Shown piece after piece: positions 20,319 to 28,741 of a stretch of DNA of 64,000 bases (the first letter of the stretch is position 1; every line of letters starts with the position of its first letter). The notes under the pieces are model-generated. The model saw only the letters and a list, made by a program, of their open reading frames with translations, was not told the origin of the DNA and ran no database searches. This DNA is from Pseudomonas sp. B21-015 (GTDB lineage: Bacteria > Pseudomonadota > Gammaproteobacteria > Pseudomonadales > Pseudomonadaceae): positions 248,001-312,000 of the forward strand of contig NZ_CP087196.1 of the NCBI RefSeq assembly GCF_024749285.1. The letters are read 5' to 3'. Made by a program: the position numbers and the translations under genes.

Positions 20319-21569
20319 ATGTCGTCTTCAGCATTGCCATCGCCCCTGCGTTTACGGGACCTTCTGCATCCGACTGTCGCCGGGCTGATTTCAGTCATCG
20401 TCAACTATGGCGGCACTTTCATCCTGGTCTTTCAGGCCGCCAAAGTGGCCGGGCTCAGCCCAGAACTGACAGCGTCGTGGGTATGGTCGGTGTCGATTGG
20501 CGTGGGCATTACCGGGCTGTTTCTGAGTTGGGTGAGCCGAGAGCCGATCATTACCGCCTGGTCGACACCCGCGGCGGCTTTTCTGGTCGTCGCGCTGTCC
20601 ACCACGCCTTACGCCGAGGCGGTGGGTGCGTACATTATTTCGGCCGCCGCCTTCGTGCTGCTGGGTTTGTCCGGTTGCTTCGAAAAACTCATCCGCCTGA
20701 TTCCGTCGGGTGTGGCTGCGGGCCTGCTGGCCGGTATCTTGTTGCAGTTCGGTATCGGCGCATTTGGTGGCATGAGTCTTGACCCAATGTTGGTCGGGTT
20801 GCTGATTGCCATTTACGTTGTGCTCAAGCGTTTTACCGCCCGCTATGCGGTGGTGGGCATTCTGGTGCTGGGGCTGGCGTTTCTTCTGACGCAGGGCCGT
20901 GTGGATCTTTCGGGGTTGGCGCTGCAATTCGCGGCACCGGTATTCACCCGACCTGAGTTTTCGATCAATGCGCTGCTCAGCGTGGCGCTGCCGCTGTTCC
21001 TGATCACCCTCACCGGCCAGTACATGCCGGGCATGCTGGTGCTGCGCAACGATGGCTTCAGCACCAGCGCTAACCCTATCCTGACTGTCACAGGGCTGGG
21101 TTCCCTGCTAATGGCGCCCTTCGGTTCTCACGCCTTCAATATCGCGGCCATCACGGCGGCCATCTGCACCGGCAAAGAAGCCTCGGAGGATCCGTCCAAG
21201 CGCTGGATCGCCGGGGTTGCTGCGGGACTGTTCTACATCCTCGTAGGGATTTTCGGGGTGACCCTTGCTGCGGTGTTCATGGCGTTACCGGCCACCTTCA
21301 TTACGACGCTGGCCGGGCTGGCCCTGCTCGGCACTATCGGCGCGAGCCTGGCCAGCGCCATGGCTGACGTCAAAGCCCGCGAAGCCTCGCTGATCACCTT
21401 TCTGGCGTCCGCCGCGAACATCACCTTGCTGGGGATTGGTGGGGCGTTCTGGGGGTTGCTGATCGGTCTGGCGGCTTACGCCTTGCTCAATGGCCGCTTA
21501 CCGCGTCGCGAGACGATGGTCATTCCGGCTGCCGACGCTGTTGTGACGACCAAAGGAGCCTCCCACTGA
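20319..21569 (+). CDS. BenE-family transporter (benzoate/amino-acid-type symporter)
   Basis: 416-residue membrane protein with about 11-12 hydrophobic segments. Family features include PTVAGLISVIVNYGGTFILV, a central GLLAGILLQFGIGAF helix, LTGQYMPGMLVLRNDGF and GSHAFNIAAITAAICTG. BenE proteins are proton-coupled transporters; benzoate is the named substrate of the type member, but the pairing here with PLP enzymes suggests an amino acid or a pyridoxine-like vitamer (inference). AAGGAGC precedes the ATG. The stop TGA overlaps the next gene's ATG by one base. Confidence 0.85.
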   Translation: MSSSALPSPLRLRDLLHPTVAGLISVIVNYGGTFILVFQAAKVAGLSPELTASWVWSVSIGVGITGLFLSWVSREPIITAWSTPAAAFLVVALSTTPYAEAVGAYIISAAAFVLLGLSGCFEKLIRLIPSGVAAGLLAGILLQFGIGAFGGMSLDPMLVGLLIAIYVVLKRFTARYAVVGILVLGLAFLLTQGRVDLSGLALQFAAPVFTRPEFSINALLSVALPLFLITLTGQYMPGMLVLRNDGFSTSANPILTVTGLGSLLMAPFGSHAFNIAAITAAICTGKEASEDPSKRWIAGVAAGLFYILVGIFGVTLAAVFMALPATFITTLAGLALLGTIGASLASAMADVKAREASLITFLASAANITLLGIGGAFWGLLIGLAAYALLNGRLPRRETMVIPAADAVVTTKGASH

Positions 21570-22387
21570 TGTTTGATCAACTGGAACAAACCGTCACCCT
21601 GCACGAGCGTCATGGCCGTTACCCACAGGCCACCAGCGTCGAGGACTTTCGCCGCAACCTGGCAGCCGTGCAGCAGCGAATCGCCAATGCCTGTCAGCGG
21701 GTCGGACGTGATCCGGCGAGTGTGCGCCTGCTGCCGGTCAGCAAAACCTTTGACGAAGCTCATCTGCGTCTGGCCTACGCCGCTGGCTGCCGTCTACTCG
21801 GTGAGAACAAGGTGCAGGAAGCGCAGCGCAAATGGCAGGCCATGACCGACCTGGCCGACCTGCAATGGTCGGTTATCGGCCACCTACAAACCAACAAGGC
21901 CAAGCAGGTGGCGCGTTTTGCCAGTGAGTTTCAGGCGCTGGACAGCTTGCGAGTGGCCGAGGCCCTGGATCGTCGCCTGCACATCGAGGGGCGCCAACTG
22001 GATGTGTTCGTTCAGGTCAATACCTCCGGCGAAGCCAGCAAATACGGCTTGGCGCCCGAAGCCGTCGCGGACTTTTTGAATGCCCTGCCGGCGTTCCCGG
22101 CGTTACGGGTGCGTGGGTTGATGACACTGGCGCTGTTTTCGGCCGACGTGGTCCGTGTCCGTCCTTGCTTTGTACGGCTGCGCGAACTGCGCGAGCGCTT
22201 GCGCCAGCGCGCCCCGGCGGGCGTCGGGCTGGAGGAATTGTCCATGGGCATGTCCGGTGATTTCGAAGTCGCCATTGAAGAGGGGGCCACCGTGGTGCGT
22301 GTCGGTCAGGCCATCTTCGGTGCACGTGCCATGCCTGATGTCTACTACTGGCCGAACGCGGATGCCCATCCGGGAAGTGATGAGTAG
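21569..22387 (+). CDS. YggS/PROSC-type PLP-binding protein (paralogue)
   Basis: 272 residues, slightly longer than the usual 230 because of an N-terminal extension of about 30 residues. PLP lysine in LLPVSKTF, GENKVQEAQRKW, WSVIGHLQTNKAK and the C-terminal phosphate-binding ELSMGMSGDFEVAIEEGATVVRVGQAIFG, here spanning the barrel. YggS proteins hold and deliver PLP and keep amino-acid and vitamin B6 pools in balance; they are not known catalysts. Coupled to the transporter by TGATG. Because pseudomonads normally carry a housekeeping copy next to proC/pilT, this is probably a second, specialised copy. Confidence 0.9.
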   Translation: MFDQLEQTVTLHERHGRYPQATSVEDFRRNLAAVQQRIANACQRVGRDPASVRLLPVSKTFDEAHLRLAYAAGCRLLGENKVQEAQRKWQAMTDLADLQWSVIGHLQTNKAKQVARFASEFQALDSLRVAEALDRRLHIEGRQLDVFVQVNTSGEASKYGLAPEAVADFLNALPAFPALRVRGLMTLALFSADVVRVRPCFVRLRELRERLRQRAPAGVGLEELSMGMSGDFEVAIEEGATVVRVGQAIFGARAMPDVYYWPNADAHPGSDE

Positions 22388-22442
22388 TCGCCGCTGACAC
22401 CCTCCTTAACATATTGATCCAGCTCTACAGGAAGCCAATCCG

Positions 22443-23708
22443 ATGTACGACTCAACGCTGACCCTTAAAGCATTCGACGCCGAGCTGTGTGAGGCGATTC
22501 ATAACGAAGAACATCGTCAGGAAGACCACGTCGAACTGATCGCTTCCGAAAATTACGCCAGCCCTCTGGTGATGAAAATCCAGAGCACCGTGCTCACCAA
22601 TAAATACGCCGAAGGCTACCCAGGCAAGCGCTACTACAGCGGCTGCGAGTATGTCGATGTGGCCGAGCGTCTGGCCATCGAGCGGGTCAAGGCCCTGTTC
22701 AACTGCGACTACGCCAACGTGCAGCCGCATGCGGGTGCCCAGGCGAACGCTGCGGTATTCCTGGCATTGATCAATCCTGGCGATACGGTGATGGGCATGA
22801 ACCTGGCCCAAGGTGGCCACCTGACCCACGGTAACCCTTCAAACTTCTCGGGCCGTCATTACAAGATCGTTCCTTATGGCCTTGACCCGCAGACGGGCTT
22901 TCTCGATTACGACGAGATGGAGCGTATCGCCCTGGAAACCCGGCCGAAGATGCTGATCGGTGGTTTTTCCGCCTACTCCCGGTACAAAGACTGGGCGCGT
23001 ATGCGGGCCATTGCCGACAAGGTCGGAGCCATTTTCTGGGTCGACATGGCCCACGTCGCAGGATTGGTCGCCGCGGGAGAATACCCGGACCCATTGCCGC
23101 ACGCCCATGTGATCACCAGCACCACGCACAAGACCCTGCGGGGCCCACGGGGTGGCTTGATTTTGTCCAAGGGGCAAGATGACGCATTCTACAAAAAGCT
23201 TGATTCTGCGGTATTCCCGGGTGTTCAGGGCGGCCCATTGATGCACCAGATCGCCGCCAAGGCCGTCGCTTTCAAGGAAGCACTGAAGCCAGAGTTCAAA
23301 ACCTATCAGGCCCAGGTGGTGATCAACGCCCGGGCCATGGCGGCCGTGCTGCAAGAGCGGGGTTACAAGATCGTCTCCGGTGGCACCGATAACCACATGA
23401 TGCTAATCGACCTGTCCGACAGGCCTTATACCGGCAAGGAAGCCGATACGGCCCTGAGCAATGCCTATATCACCGCTAACAAGAACTCGGTGCCCAACGA
23501 CCCGCGCTCACCGTTCGTGACCTCCGGGTTGCGCATCGGTACCCCAGCCATCACCACCCGTGGTTTCGGCGTGATCGAATGTGAACAATTGGCGGGCTGG
23601 TTGTGCGACGTACTGGACGCCCTGGAAAACGGCAACAGCGAGAAGGTGGGGCATCACGTGCGTGAACAGGTGGTGGAGCTCTGCCGCCGTCATCCTGTCT
23701 ATCGTTAA
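22443..23708 (+). CDS. glyA: Serine hydroxymethyltransferase
   Basis: 421-residue fold-type I PLP enzyme converting serine + THF to glycine + methylene-THF. Key motifs: [10 protein letters not shown], the PLP lysine in [44 protein letters not shown]. The length is normal. It follows the YggS-like gene by 55 bases with ACAGGAAGCC upstream and forms an operon with it. Pseudomonads usually have more than one glyA; this accessory copy belongs to the MocR-controlled set. Confidence 0.94.
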   Translation: MYDSTLTLKAFDAELCEAIHNEEHRQEDHVELIASENYASPLVMKIQSTVLTNKYAEGYPGKRYYSGCEYVDVAERLAIERVKALFNCDYANVQPHAGAQANAAVFLALINPGDTVMGMNLAQGGHLTHGNPSNFSGRHYKIVPYGLDPQTGFLDYDEMERIALETRPKMLIGGFSAYSRYKDWARMRAIADKVGAIFWVDMAHVAGLVAAGEYPDPLPHAHVITSTTHKTLRGPRGGLILSKGQDDAFYKKLDSAVFPGVQGGPLMHQIAAKAVAFKEALKPEFKTYQAQVVINARAMAAVLQERGYKIVSGGTDNHMMLIDLSDRPYTGKEADTALSNAYITANKNSVPNDPRSPFVTSGLRIGTPAITTRGFGVIECEQLAGWLCDVLDALENGNSEKVGHHVREQVVELCRRHPVYR

Positions 23709-23800
23709 CCCTGTTACTCCGGGCCATTACCCGGCTGATGTCATCATCGGGCGAAAAACCAGACGCTTGGGACGACCGGGTGCACTCGATGCCAATCTCT

Positions 23801-24661
23801 CTAGCTGGATGCGGATGGCCGATATTGCAGTGCTTCGGCGACGTGGCTGCGACCGATAGCGTCTACTTGTTCCAGATCCGCCAGGGTACGGGCGACTTTC
23901 AGTAGGCGGTGAGCGGCACGAAGCGAAAGGGTTAGTCGCTCGCAGGCGCTTTCCAGCCAGCCTTCATCTGCTTTGGATAACGCGCAATGCTGGCGCAGCC
24001 CTGGCAGGTCGAGAAAGGCGTTGGCGCAGCCCTGACGCTGTTGCTGACGCTCCCGGGCTTGGGCGACCAGGGCAGAAGCGCTGGCCGTATCGTCACCGGT
24101 TTTGATCGGGTTCAGCGCCGTGCTTTCCCGGGCCACTGTTAGATGCAGATCGATGCGGTCCAGCAGCGGCCCCGACAGTTTGTTGCGATAGCGCTGAACC
24201 ATGTCCGGCGTACAGGAGCAACGACCGCTCGGCTCGCCAAGATATCCACAGGGGCAGGGATTCATCGCGGCGACCAGCTGAAAGCGCGCCGGGAAGCGTA
24301 CTCGGTCCTTGGCGCGGGAAATCACGATATGGCCGGATTCCAGTGGCTCTCTCAGTACTTCCAACACCTTGCGATCAAATTCCGGGAGTTCATCGAGGAA
24401 CAGCACACCATGGTGGGCGAGGGTGATTTCGCCGGGTTGCGGTTTCGAGCCGCCGCCCACCAGCGCCGGGCCTGAAGCGGAGTGGTGTGGTTGTCGGAAG
24501 GGGCGTTGCGGCCAATGACTCAGTGGCACACAACTGGCGACGGATTGAATCGCCGCGACTTCCAGCGCTTCACTCTCGGCCAATGGCGGCAACAGACCGG
24601 GCAGACGACTCGCCAACAACGTTTTCCCCGTCCCCGGCGGCCCGCTGAACAGCAGGTTGTG
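23801..24661 (-). pseudogene. comM: comM (yifB) 3' half, separated from its 5' half by a 10.5-kb element
   Basis: Encodes the last 286 residues of a Mg-chelatase-like AAA+ ATPase: Walker A FSGPPGTGKTLLASRLPGLL, Walker B HHGVLFLDELPEFDRKVLEVL, sensor region and zinc-like cysteines CPCGYLGEPSGRCSC. ComM is a hexameric helicase that promotes branch migration during natural transformation. The 5' half lies at 35163-35801; joined at the shared GTTGTG core the two give 499 codons in frame, normal for the family. As it stands an N-terminally truncated product could only start inside the element. The C-terminal segment differs from the comM scrap at 18.3 kb. Confidence 0.92.
24651..24661. other. Left attachment-site core
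   Basis: AGCAGGTTGTG inside the comM coding sequence (codons His-Asn-Leu-Leu of the GAHNLLFSGPPG motif on the minus strand). Left copy of the element's direct repeat. Confidence 0.7.
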
Positions 24662-24759
24662 GCACAAAACACCTACGTAATGTGTTGATGGTGCTGGCGG
24701 CAAGGACAGCATCTATATGGTGGTCTAGGCTCCCCCACTACCTATCAGGAGAATGCCGC

Positions 24760-25083
24760 ATGGACAGTGAAAAAAAGGCTACGTGCTACTACAAATATGA
24801 AATCGAGGGTCAGGAGAAATCTAGGAAAACTGTGTTATCAGAAGATCTCAAGCATCCGGCCTCAGTGGGACGCTTAGCAGAGCAATTGAGACAGGCAATC
24901 AGGCTGGATGAACCAAAGTATTTTATAAAAACACCCGAGGAGCACGGAACAACGCGCACGGGATATTTTGTAGGGCCTGCCAAGATCGTATTTGGTTGGG
25001 ATAAAGAATTCGAGCGAGGGTTTGAGTCGGGAGCAACTGACAGATTCAACTTTTACGTAAAGGATAGGCCTCTCAAATTGTGA
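24760..25083 (+). CDS. Hypothetical protein at the left end of the element
   Basis: 107-residue soluble, charged protein not recognised (begins MDSEKKATCYYKYEIEGQEK, ends FNFYVKDRPLKL). No signal peptide, membrane segment or known motif. CAGGAG lies 8 bases upstream of the ATG at 24760, which was chosen over an upstream ATG (24682) for that reason. It is the first gene inside the comM insertion and is followed by a receiver-domain gene in the same direction. Confidence 0.6.
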   Translation: MDSEKKATCYYKYEIEGQEKSRKTVLSEDLKHPASVGRLAEQLRQAIRLDEPKYFIKTPEEHGTTRTGYFVGPAKIVFGWDKEFERGFESGATDRFNFYVKDRPLKL

Positions 25084-25191
25084 GGTTCGCTGCGCGAGGG
25101 CTGATCTGACCGTACCGCACGACAAGCCGTAGACCCAGCACACCGAAGGTGAAAGACTGACTAGCCAGATTGGAGGGTGGACAACTTCGCT

Positions 25192-25623
25192 ATGGATGTG
25201 AACTTCCGGCTACAGCCAATCGATGGTGAAATCGTTGTGGTCGAGGACGACCCTCTACTACGTGACCTGATGCAAGACATCTTGGTGGACGTTGGCGCTC
25301 AGTGTGTCGCGTTCAGCAGCGGCGACGATGCGTTGATTTACTTGCTGCAATCTGACACCAAATGCGCCCTAATCATTGCTGACCACGGGCTACCGGGACA
25401 GGTTCAAGGAGCAGAGTTGGCGGAGCTTGTCCGTGGCAGATGGCCCGAGATACCAATAGTCATTACAAGCGGCTGGACTGACACCTTTATCGGGCTGCCG
25501 GGGGCTACCAACTTCCTTCCAAAACCGTGGACGTTAGAAGGTTTGGTGACGGCAGTTGCGGAATTGCTTCAACCCGGTGTGCCGGTGAGTAAGAAGTCTT
25601 CACTCCTCAGCGAAGATGATTGA
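25192..25623 (+). CDS. Single-domain response regulator (receiver only)
   Basis: 143 residues made of one receiver domain. Acidic pair VEDD (18-20), phospho-acceptor D64 in IIADHGLPG, Thr/Ser switch VITSGW and K111 in LPKPW. There is no output domain, so it would act through protein contacts, like CheY- or FixJ-type stand-alone receivers. No cognate histidine kinase is inside the element. The start is uncertain: ATG at 25192 has GGAGGG 14 bases upstream; a GTG at 25177 would lie on that GGAGGG. Confidence 0.82.
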   Translation: MDVNFRLQPIDGEIVVVEDDPLLRDLMQDILVDVGAQCVAFSSGDDALIYLLQSDTKCALIIADHGLPGQVQGAELAELVRGRWPEIPIVITSGWTDTFIGLPGATNFLPKPWTLEGLVTAVAELLQPGVPVSKKSSLLSEDD

Positions 25624-25628
25624 GAGCT

Positions 25629-25799
25629 ATGGCCGAAAACGGCGCTTTCTCAGGGGCATTAAGCAGTACCTGGATTTTCAATGACGGGGGCCGCTATCTT
25701 TGCCGAATATCTGAGGTTTCAGGGGCGCTTGAGGCTACCCCTGACGTTGTCTTGGGAGAGGCGCTAGAACGCCTCAGAAGGGTGGAAAAGCCCCTGTAA
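25629..25799 (+). CDS. Small hypothetical protein (56 aa)
   Basis: ATG at 25629, 5 bases after the receiver gene's stop, opens a frame of 56 codons (MAENGAFSGALSSTWIFNDG..., ending ERLRRVEKPL) closed by TAA at 25797. Close spacing and a purine-rich upstream GAGAG suggest co-translation with the receiver. No similarity recognised. Confidence 0.5.
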   Translation: MAENGAFSGALSSTWIFNDGGRYLCRISEVSGALEATPDVVLGEALERLRRVEKPL

Positions 25800-25813
25800 T
25801 AGCCCGTTTCGAC

Positions 25814-26521
25814 TTAGGGAAAGGTGATACCGAGACGTTGAACCAATCGGCTCACTGTCATAGGGGTGAACTCAGCACCACGGCTAGTCTTGATCGACTG
25901 TTTGTTGAGATAGGCTGCTACCCCAGCAAGAGTTTTGATTCCGTCGAAGCTTGCCGCCTTGATGTGATTCTTAACAGTCTGAGCGTAAACGTCTGCCTTC
26001 TCTACCTTGGCGGCTGTTGCTGCCTTAGGTCCAACCTTATGGGCCTCCTTACGACCAGCATCACGCCGTTCAATCTTAGCCTGAGCCGACATATCCCCAT
26101 TTTCAGCACGTTGCTTCAGCGAGCCTAGAGCGTCTTTGGTGCGTTGGCTGATGAACTCTCGTTCCTGCTGTGCGAGTGCGGCGTAAATGTGGAGTTGGAA
26201 AGCGTCGGCGTCGGGCATCGTCGCAACCTTGAAGGAAGCCCGTTTCATCAGGCCCGCAATGTGTTCAACATCACGAGAGATACGGTCAAGTTTTGCCACT
26301 ACGAGGATTGCACCTGTCTCTTTAGCAGCATTCATTGCCTTGATGCATTCAGGGCGATCCGTTGGCGCTATCGTGCCCGAAGCTGTATCGACGAATTCCG
26401 CGATGATTTCCCAGCCTTTCGCCTTAGCTGCAAGGGCGATATAGTCACGCTGAGCTTCCAGACCCAAGCCTGACTCGCCTTGCTTGACTGTACTGACTCG
26501 AAGATAGCTGACTACTTTCAT
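25814..26521 (-). CDS. Small serine recombinase (resolvase/invertase type)
   Basis: 235 residues. Catalytic domain with YLRVS (Ser10), then LEAQRDYI, the KLDRISRD segment and AALAQQEREFISQRTKDAL on the long helix. The C-terminal part contains a helix-turn-helix-like region (MTVSRLVQRLGITFP). This matches resolvases/invertases that act on inverted sites near their gene. ATG at 26521 chosen over an upstream frame start because it begins the conserved MKVVSYLRVS. A dyad site lies 38-75 bases upstream. It is divergent from the Mrr-type nuclease. Confidence 0.88.
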   Translation of the reverse strand: MKVVSYLRVSTVKQGESGLGLEAQRDYIALAAKAKGWEIIAEFVDTASGTIAPTDRPECIKAMNAAKETGAILVVAKLDRISRDVEHIAGLMKRASFKVATMPDADAFQLHIYAALAQQEREFISQRTKDALGSLKQRAENGDMSAQAKIERRDAGRKEAHKVGPKAATAAKVEKADVYAQTVKNHIKAASFDGIKTLAGVAAYLNKQSIKTSRGAEFTPMTVSRLVQRLGITFP

Positions 26522-26558
26522 GGTGGTGATTCCCGTCAATTCCTGTTGATGGGTCAAT

Positions 26559-26596
26559 CATATCATAACGCTGACGAACGTCAATGGAATGATATG
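26559..26596. promoter_or_regulatory. 38-bp dyad: candidate recombination (res) site or operator
   Basis: Perfectly symmetric arms: CATATCAT, 5 bases, TGACG, central AA, CGTCA, 5 bases, ATGATATG. The centre is at 26577/26578. It lies between the small recombinase and the divergent nuclease gene. Length, outer and inner half-sites and a central dinucleotide suit a serine-recombinase crossover site; it could equally be an operator for both promoters. Confidence 0.6.
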
Positions 26597-26701
26597 GTAC
26601 GTTTTCACGACAGCGAGCGCTTGATGGAACCGTCTTGCAGTGGCAATCTGCCTTACACTTAGGCGTGTAACGTCTTCTGCCAACCATGGAAGGCCCATAA
26701 C

Positions 26702-28333
26702 ATGGAATTTTTCTATGTGCTCCTGATCACGCTCGTAATCTACTACGTGGGTGACTTCTGGAGAGCGCGTCTCTCCAAGCAACCTTGGGCAGTTAAAAAG
26801 TTAAACCCATTCAGTCAACGGGTAGATGTGGAGGCTTGGACGGGTTGGGATGAAAGCCCGTCCGAGGAGAAACCACGCCGGACCCTCCGAGAAATTAAAG
26901 ATCGGCACGTCCAACAACGTGAAGCGGAAGCTTCGTTGAAGAATCAATGGAACGAAGAGATATTTGAAACCTACGAAAACATTTTGCATGAGAGTCTTCA
27001 GGCGCAACACTTTCTCGACTTTAACTCCCTTTACGAACCAGTCCTCCTTCCCGAATCCTCTGTTCCGTCTCATTTGGTGCAATGCGCTGCGCCTCCTAAG
27101 ATAGAAAACTTCCGGCAAAGCAGATGGGTAGAGATATTGAGCAGGTTCTATCCGGGACATGCTTCGCGACTGATCAATGCAGACGAAGAGCAATCCTATC
27201 TGTATCAGCACGCATTGGAAGTTTGGGAGGAGGCAGAGAAGGCCAGGATTGCAGCCCTACAAACCTACAAAGATGAATTCGAACGTCAATACTTGGAAGC
27301 CGTTGCTCATAACGAATTAATAGTACAAAAGAAGAGCAGACTTACCGAAAATTATCTTTTGGGCGATGAGTTCATTGTTGCAGCTTATGTGAAGAAGATA
27401 TTGGAAGCATCACCGTATCCAAAGTCACTTCCTCGTAAAATCAAAGTCACCTACGTAGGTTCGTCCAAACAGCTGATAGTGGATTTCGAGCTGCCCAAAG
27501 TTGACGTGATACCGGACCAGTCTGATTTCAGGTATGTCAAAGCAAGCGACAAGATATTGGGGAAGCGGAGGAAGACTAGGGATATCGACGACGACTACAC
27601 AAAGCTTATTTCAGCGATAGCGCTGAAGGTGCTTCACGAGGTCTTTGCTTCTGACAGCGGTAACGTTATTGAGGTGTGTTGCTTCAACGGCTACCTAGAC
27701 ACAATCGACAGGTCTACAGGCAGCAAGGTCAGACCTTGCTTAATCTCCACTAGAACTACAAAGGAAAAATTGGCCGCTATTGATTTGGCACACGTGGACG
27801 CTCGCCTTTGTGTCCGCAATTTGGGCTCACATGTTTCAAGAAGTGCGACAGAGCTACAAGCAGTAAAACCTATTATCGAGTTCAACATGACGGACCGGCG
27901 CTTTGTTGGCGAAGGTGATATGTCGTTCCTAAGCTCTGCTCAGAATCTGATGGACTTGAACCCTTACGAATTCGAAAGGTTGATTGTTAAATTGTTTCAA
28001 GAGCTAGGATTGGATGCGAAATTAACGCAATCTTCACGAGATGGAGGTGTCGACTGCGTGGCATACGACACTCGCCCTATCATTGGCGGAAAGGTTGTTA
28101 TACAGGCGAAACGATACCGACACACGGTCGGGGTATCGGCTGTAAGAGATCTGTTTGGAACTATGGGGCACGAAGGCGCGAATAAAGGTATTTTGGTCAC
28201 AACAAGCGGTTATGGTCCCGACGCGTTCAACTTTGCAAAGGATAAGCCCATCGAACTTATTGATGGCGGTGGTTTACTCCATTATCTGCAAACTGTGGGG
28301 ATTGAGGCTCGTATCGTCATGCCTAACGATTGA
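26702..28333 (+). CDS. Membrane-anchored Mrr-type restriction endonuclease
   Basis: 543 residues. An N-terminal hydrophobic helix (about 3-17, FFYVLLITLVIYYVG) is followed by a long charged, probably helical region to about 210, a middle domain of unknown fold (220-400) and a C-terminal Mrr_cat nuclease domain (about 412-535). PD-(D/E)xK residues: acidic E423/E425 in PYEFERLI, D451 in RDGGVDCVAYD, and Q468-A-K470 in VVIQAKRY. Mrr enzymes cut modified DNA. Membrane tethering points to action on DNA as it enters the cell, but that is inference. Alone on the plus strand, flanked by a recombinase. Confidence 0.85.
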   Translation: MEFFYVLLITLVIYYVGDFWRARLSKQPWAVKKLNPFSQRVDVEAWTGWDESPSEEKPRRTLREIKDRHVQQREAEASLKNQWNEEIFETYENILHESLQAQHFLDFNSLYEPVLLPESSVPSHLVQCAAPPKIENFRQSRWVEILSRFYPGHASRLINADEEQSYLYQHALEVWEEAEKARIAALQTYKDEFERQYLEAVAHNELIVQKKSRLTENYLLGDEFIVAAYVKKILEASPYPKSLPRKIKVTYVGSSKQLIVDFELPKVDVIPDQSDFRYVKASDKILGKRRKTRDIDDDYTKLISAIALKVLHEVFASDSGNVIEVCCFNGYLDTIDRSTGSKVRPCLISTRTTKEKLAAIDLAHVDARLCVRNLGSHVSRSATELQAVKPIIEFNMTDRRFVGEGDMSFLSSAQNLMDLNPYEFERLIVKLFQELGLDAKLTQSSRDGGVDCVAYDTRPIIGGKVVIQAKRYRHTVGVSAVRDLFGTMGHEGANKGILVTTSGYGPDAFNFAKDKPIELIDGGGLLHYLQTVGIEARIVMPND

Positions 28334-28348
28334 GCCGCCTAGTCATCA

Positions 28349-28585
28349 CTACATGCGCTGCCGTGCATCCAAAACGTTCAACTGACTCTCTAGGCGATTG
28401 GTAGAGTTGTCCAGTCGTTCGGATAGGGTGTTTAACCTCTGCTCCTCGTATGCGGCCTGTGAAAGTTGAATCAGCCGTTGCTGTGCGAGGTCGTGCGTTA
28501 GGTTCGCTACCTGTTCCATTGCTGACTGTGCCTGGCTGTATGTGTGCAACGTGAACATGAGCGTTGTGGCTGCAATTGTTATCAC
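28349..28585 (-). CDS. Small membrane-anchored coiled-coil protein
   Basis: 78 residues: an N-terminal hydrophobic helix (ITIAATTLMFTLHTY) then an amphipathic, Gln/Leu-rich coiled coil (HDLAQQRLIQLSQAAYEEQR, LSERLDNSTNRLESQLNVLD). The layout recalls small inner-membrane spanin-like or scaffolding proteins, but no family is recognised. Start is GTG at 28585 overlapping AGGAG; no ATG is available upstream before an in-frame stop. Convergent with the nuclease gene, 15 bases apart. Confidence 0.5.
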   Translation of the reverse strand: MITIAATTLMFTLHTYSQAQSAMEQVANLTHDLAQQRLIQLSQAAYEEQRLNTLSERLDNSTNRLESQLNVLDARQRM

Positions 28586-28673
28586 TCCTGCACTAATTAT
28601 GTAATTTATTCTTGTATTAATTGTATTGTCTCGTAATTGTGGGGCGGAACACGTCCGTGCTTGATTAATTTAA

Positions 28674-28687
28674 TATTGACGTCAATA
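28674..28687. promoter_or_regulatory. 14-bp perfect palindrome upstream of the coiled-coil gene
   Basis: TATTGACGTCAATA, perfectly self-complementary, in the 156-base gap between two leftward small genes. It shares the TGACGTCA-like core with the inner arms of the dyad at 26572-26583 (TGACG/CGTCA), so the same protein may recognise both. Confidence 0.45.
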
Positions 28688-28741
28688 AACATGGCGTATT
28701 GAGAGATGAAGGGAGGGTGTCAGTCTCCCTGTCTCAGTTAC

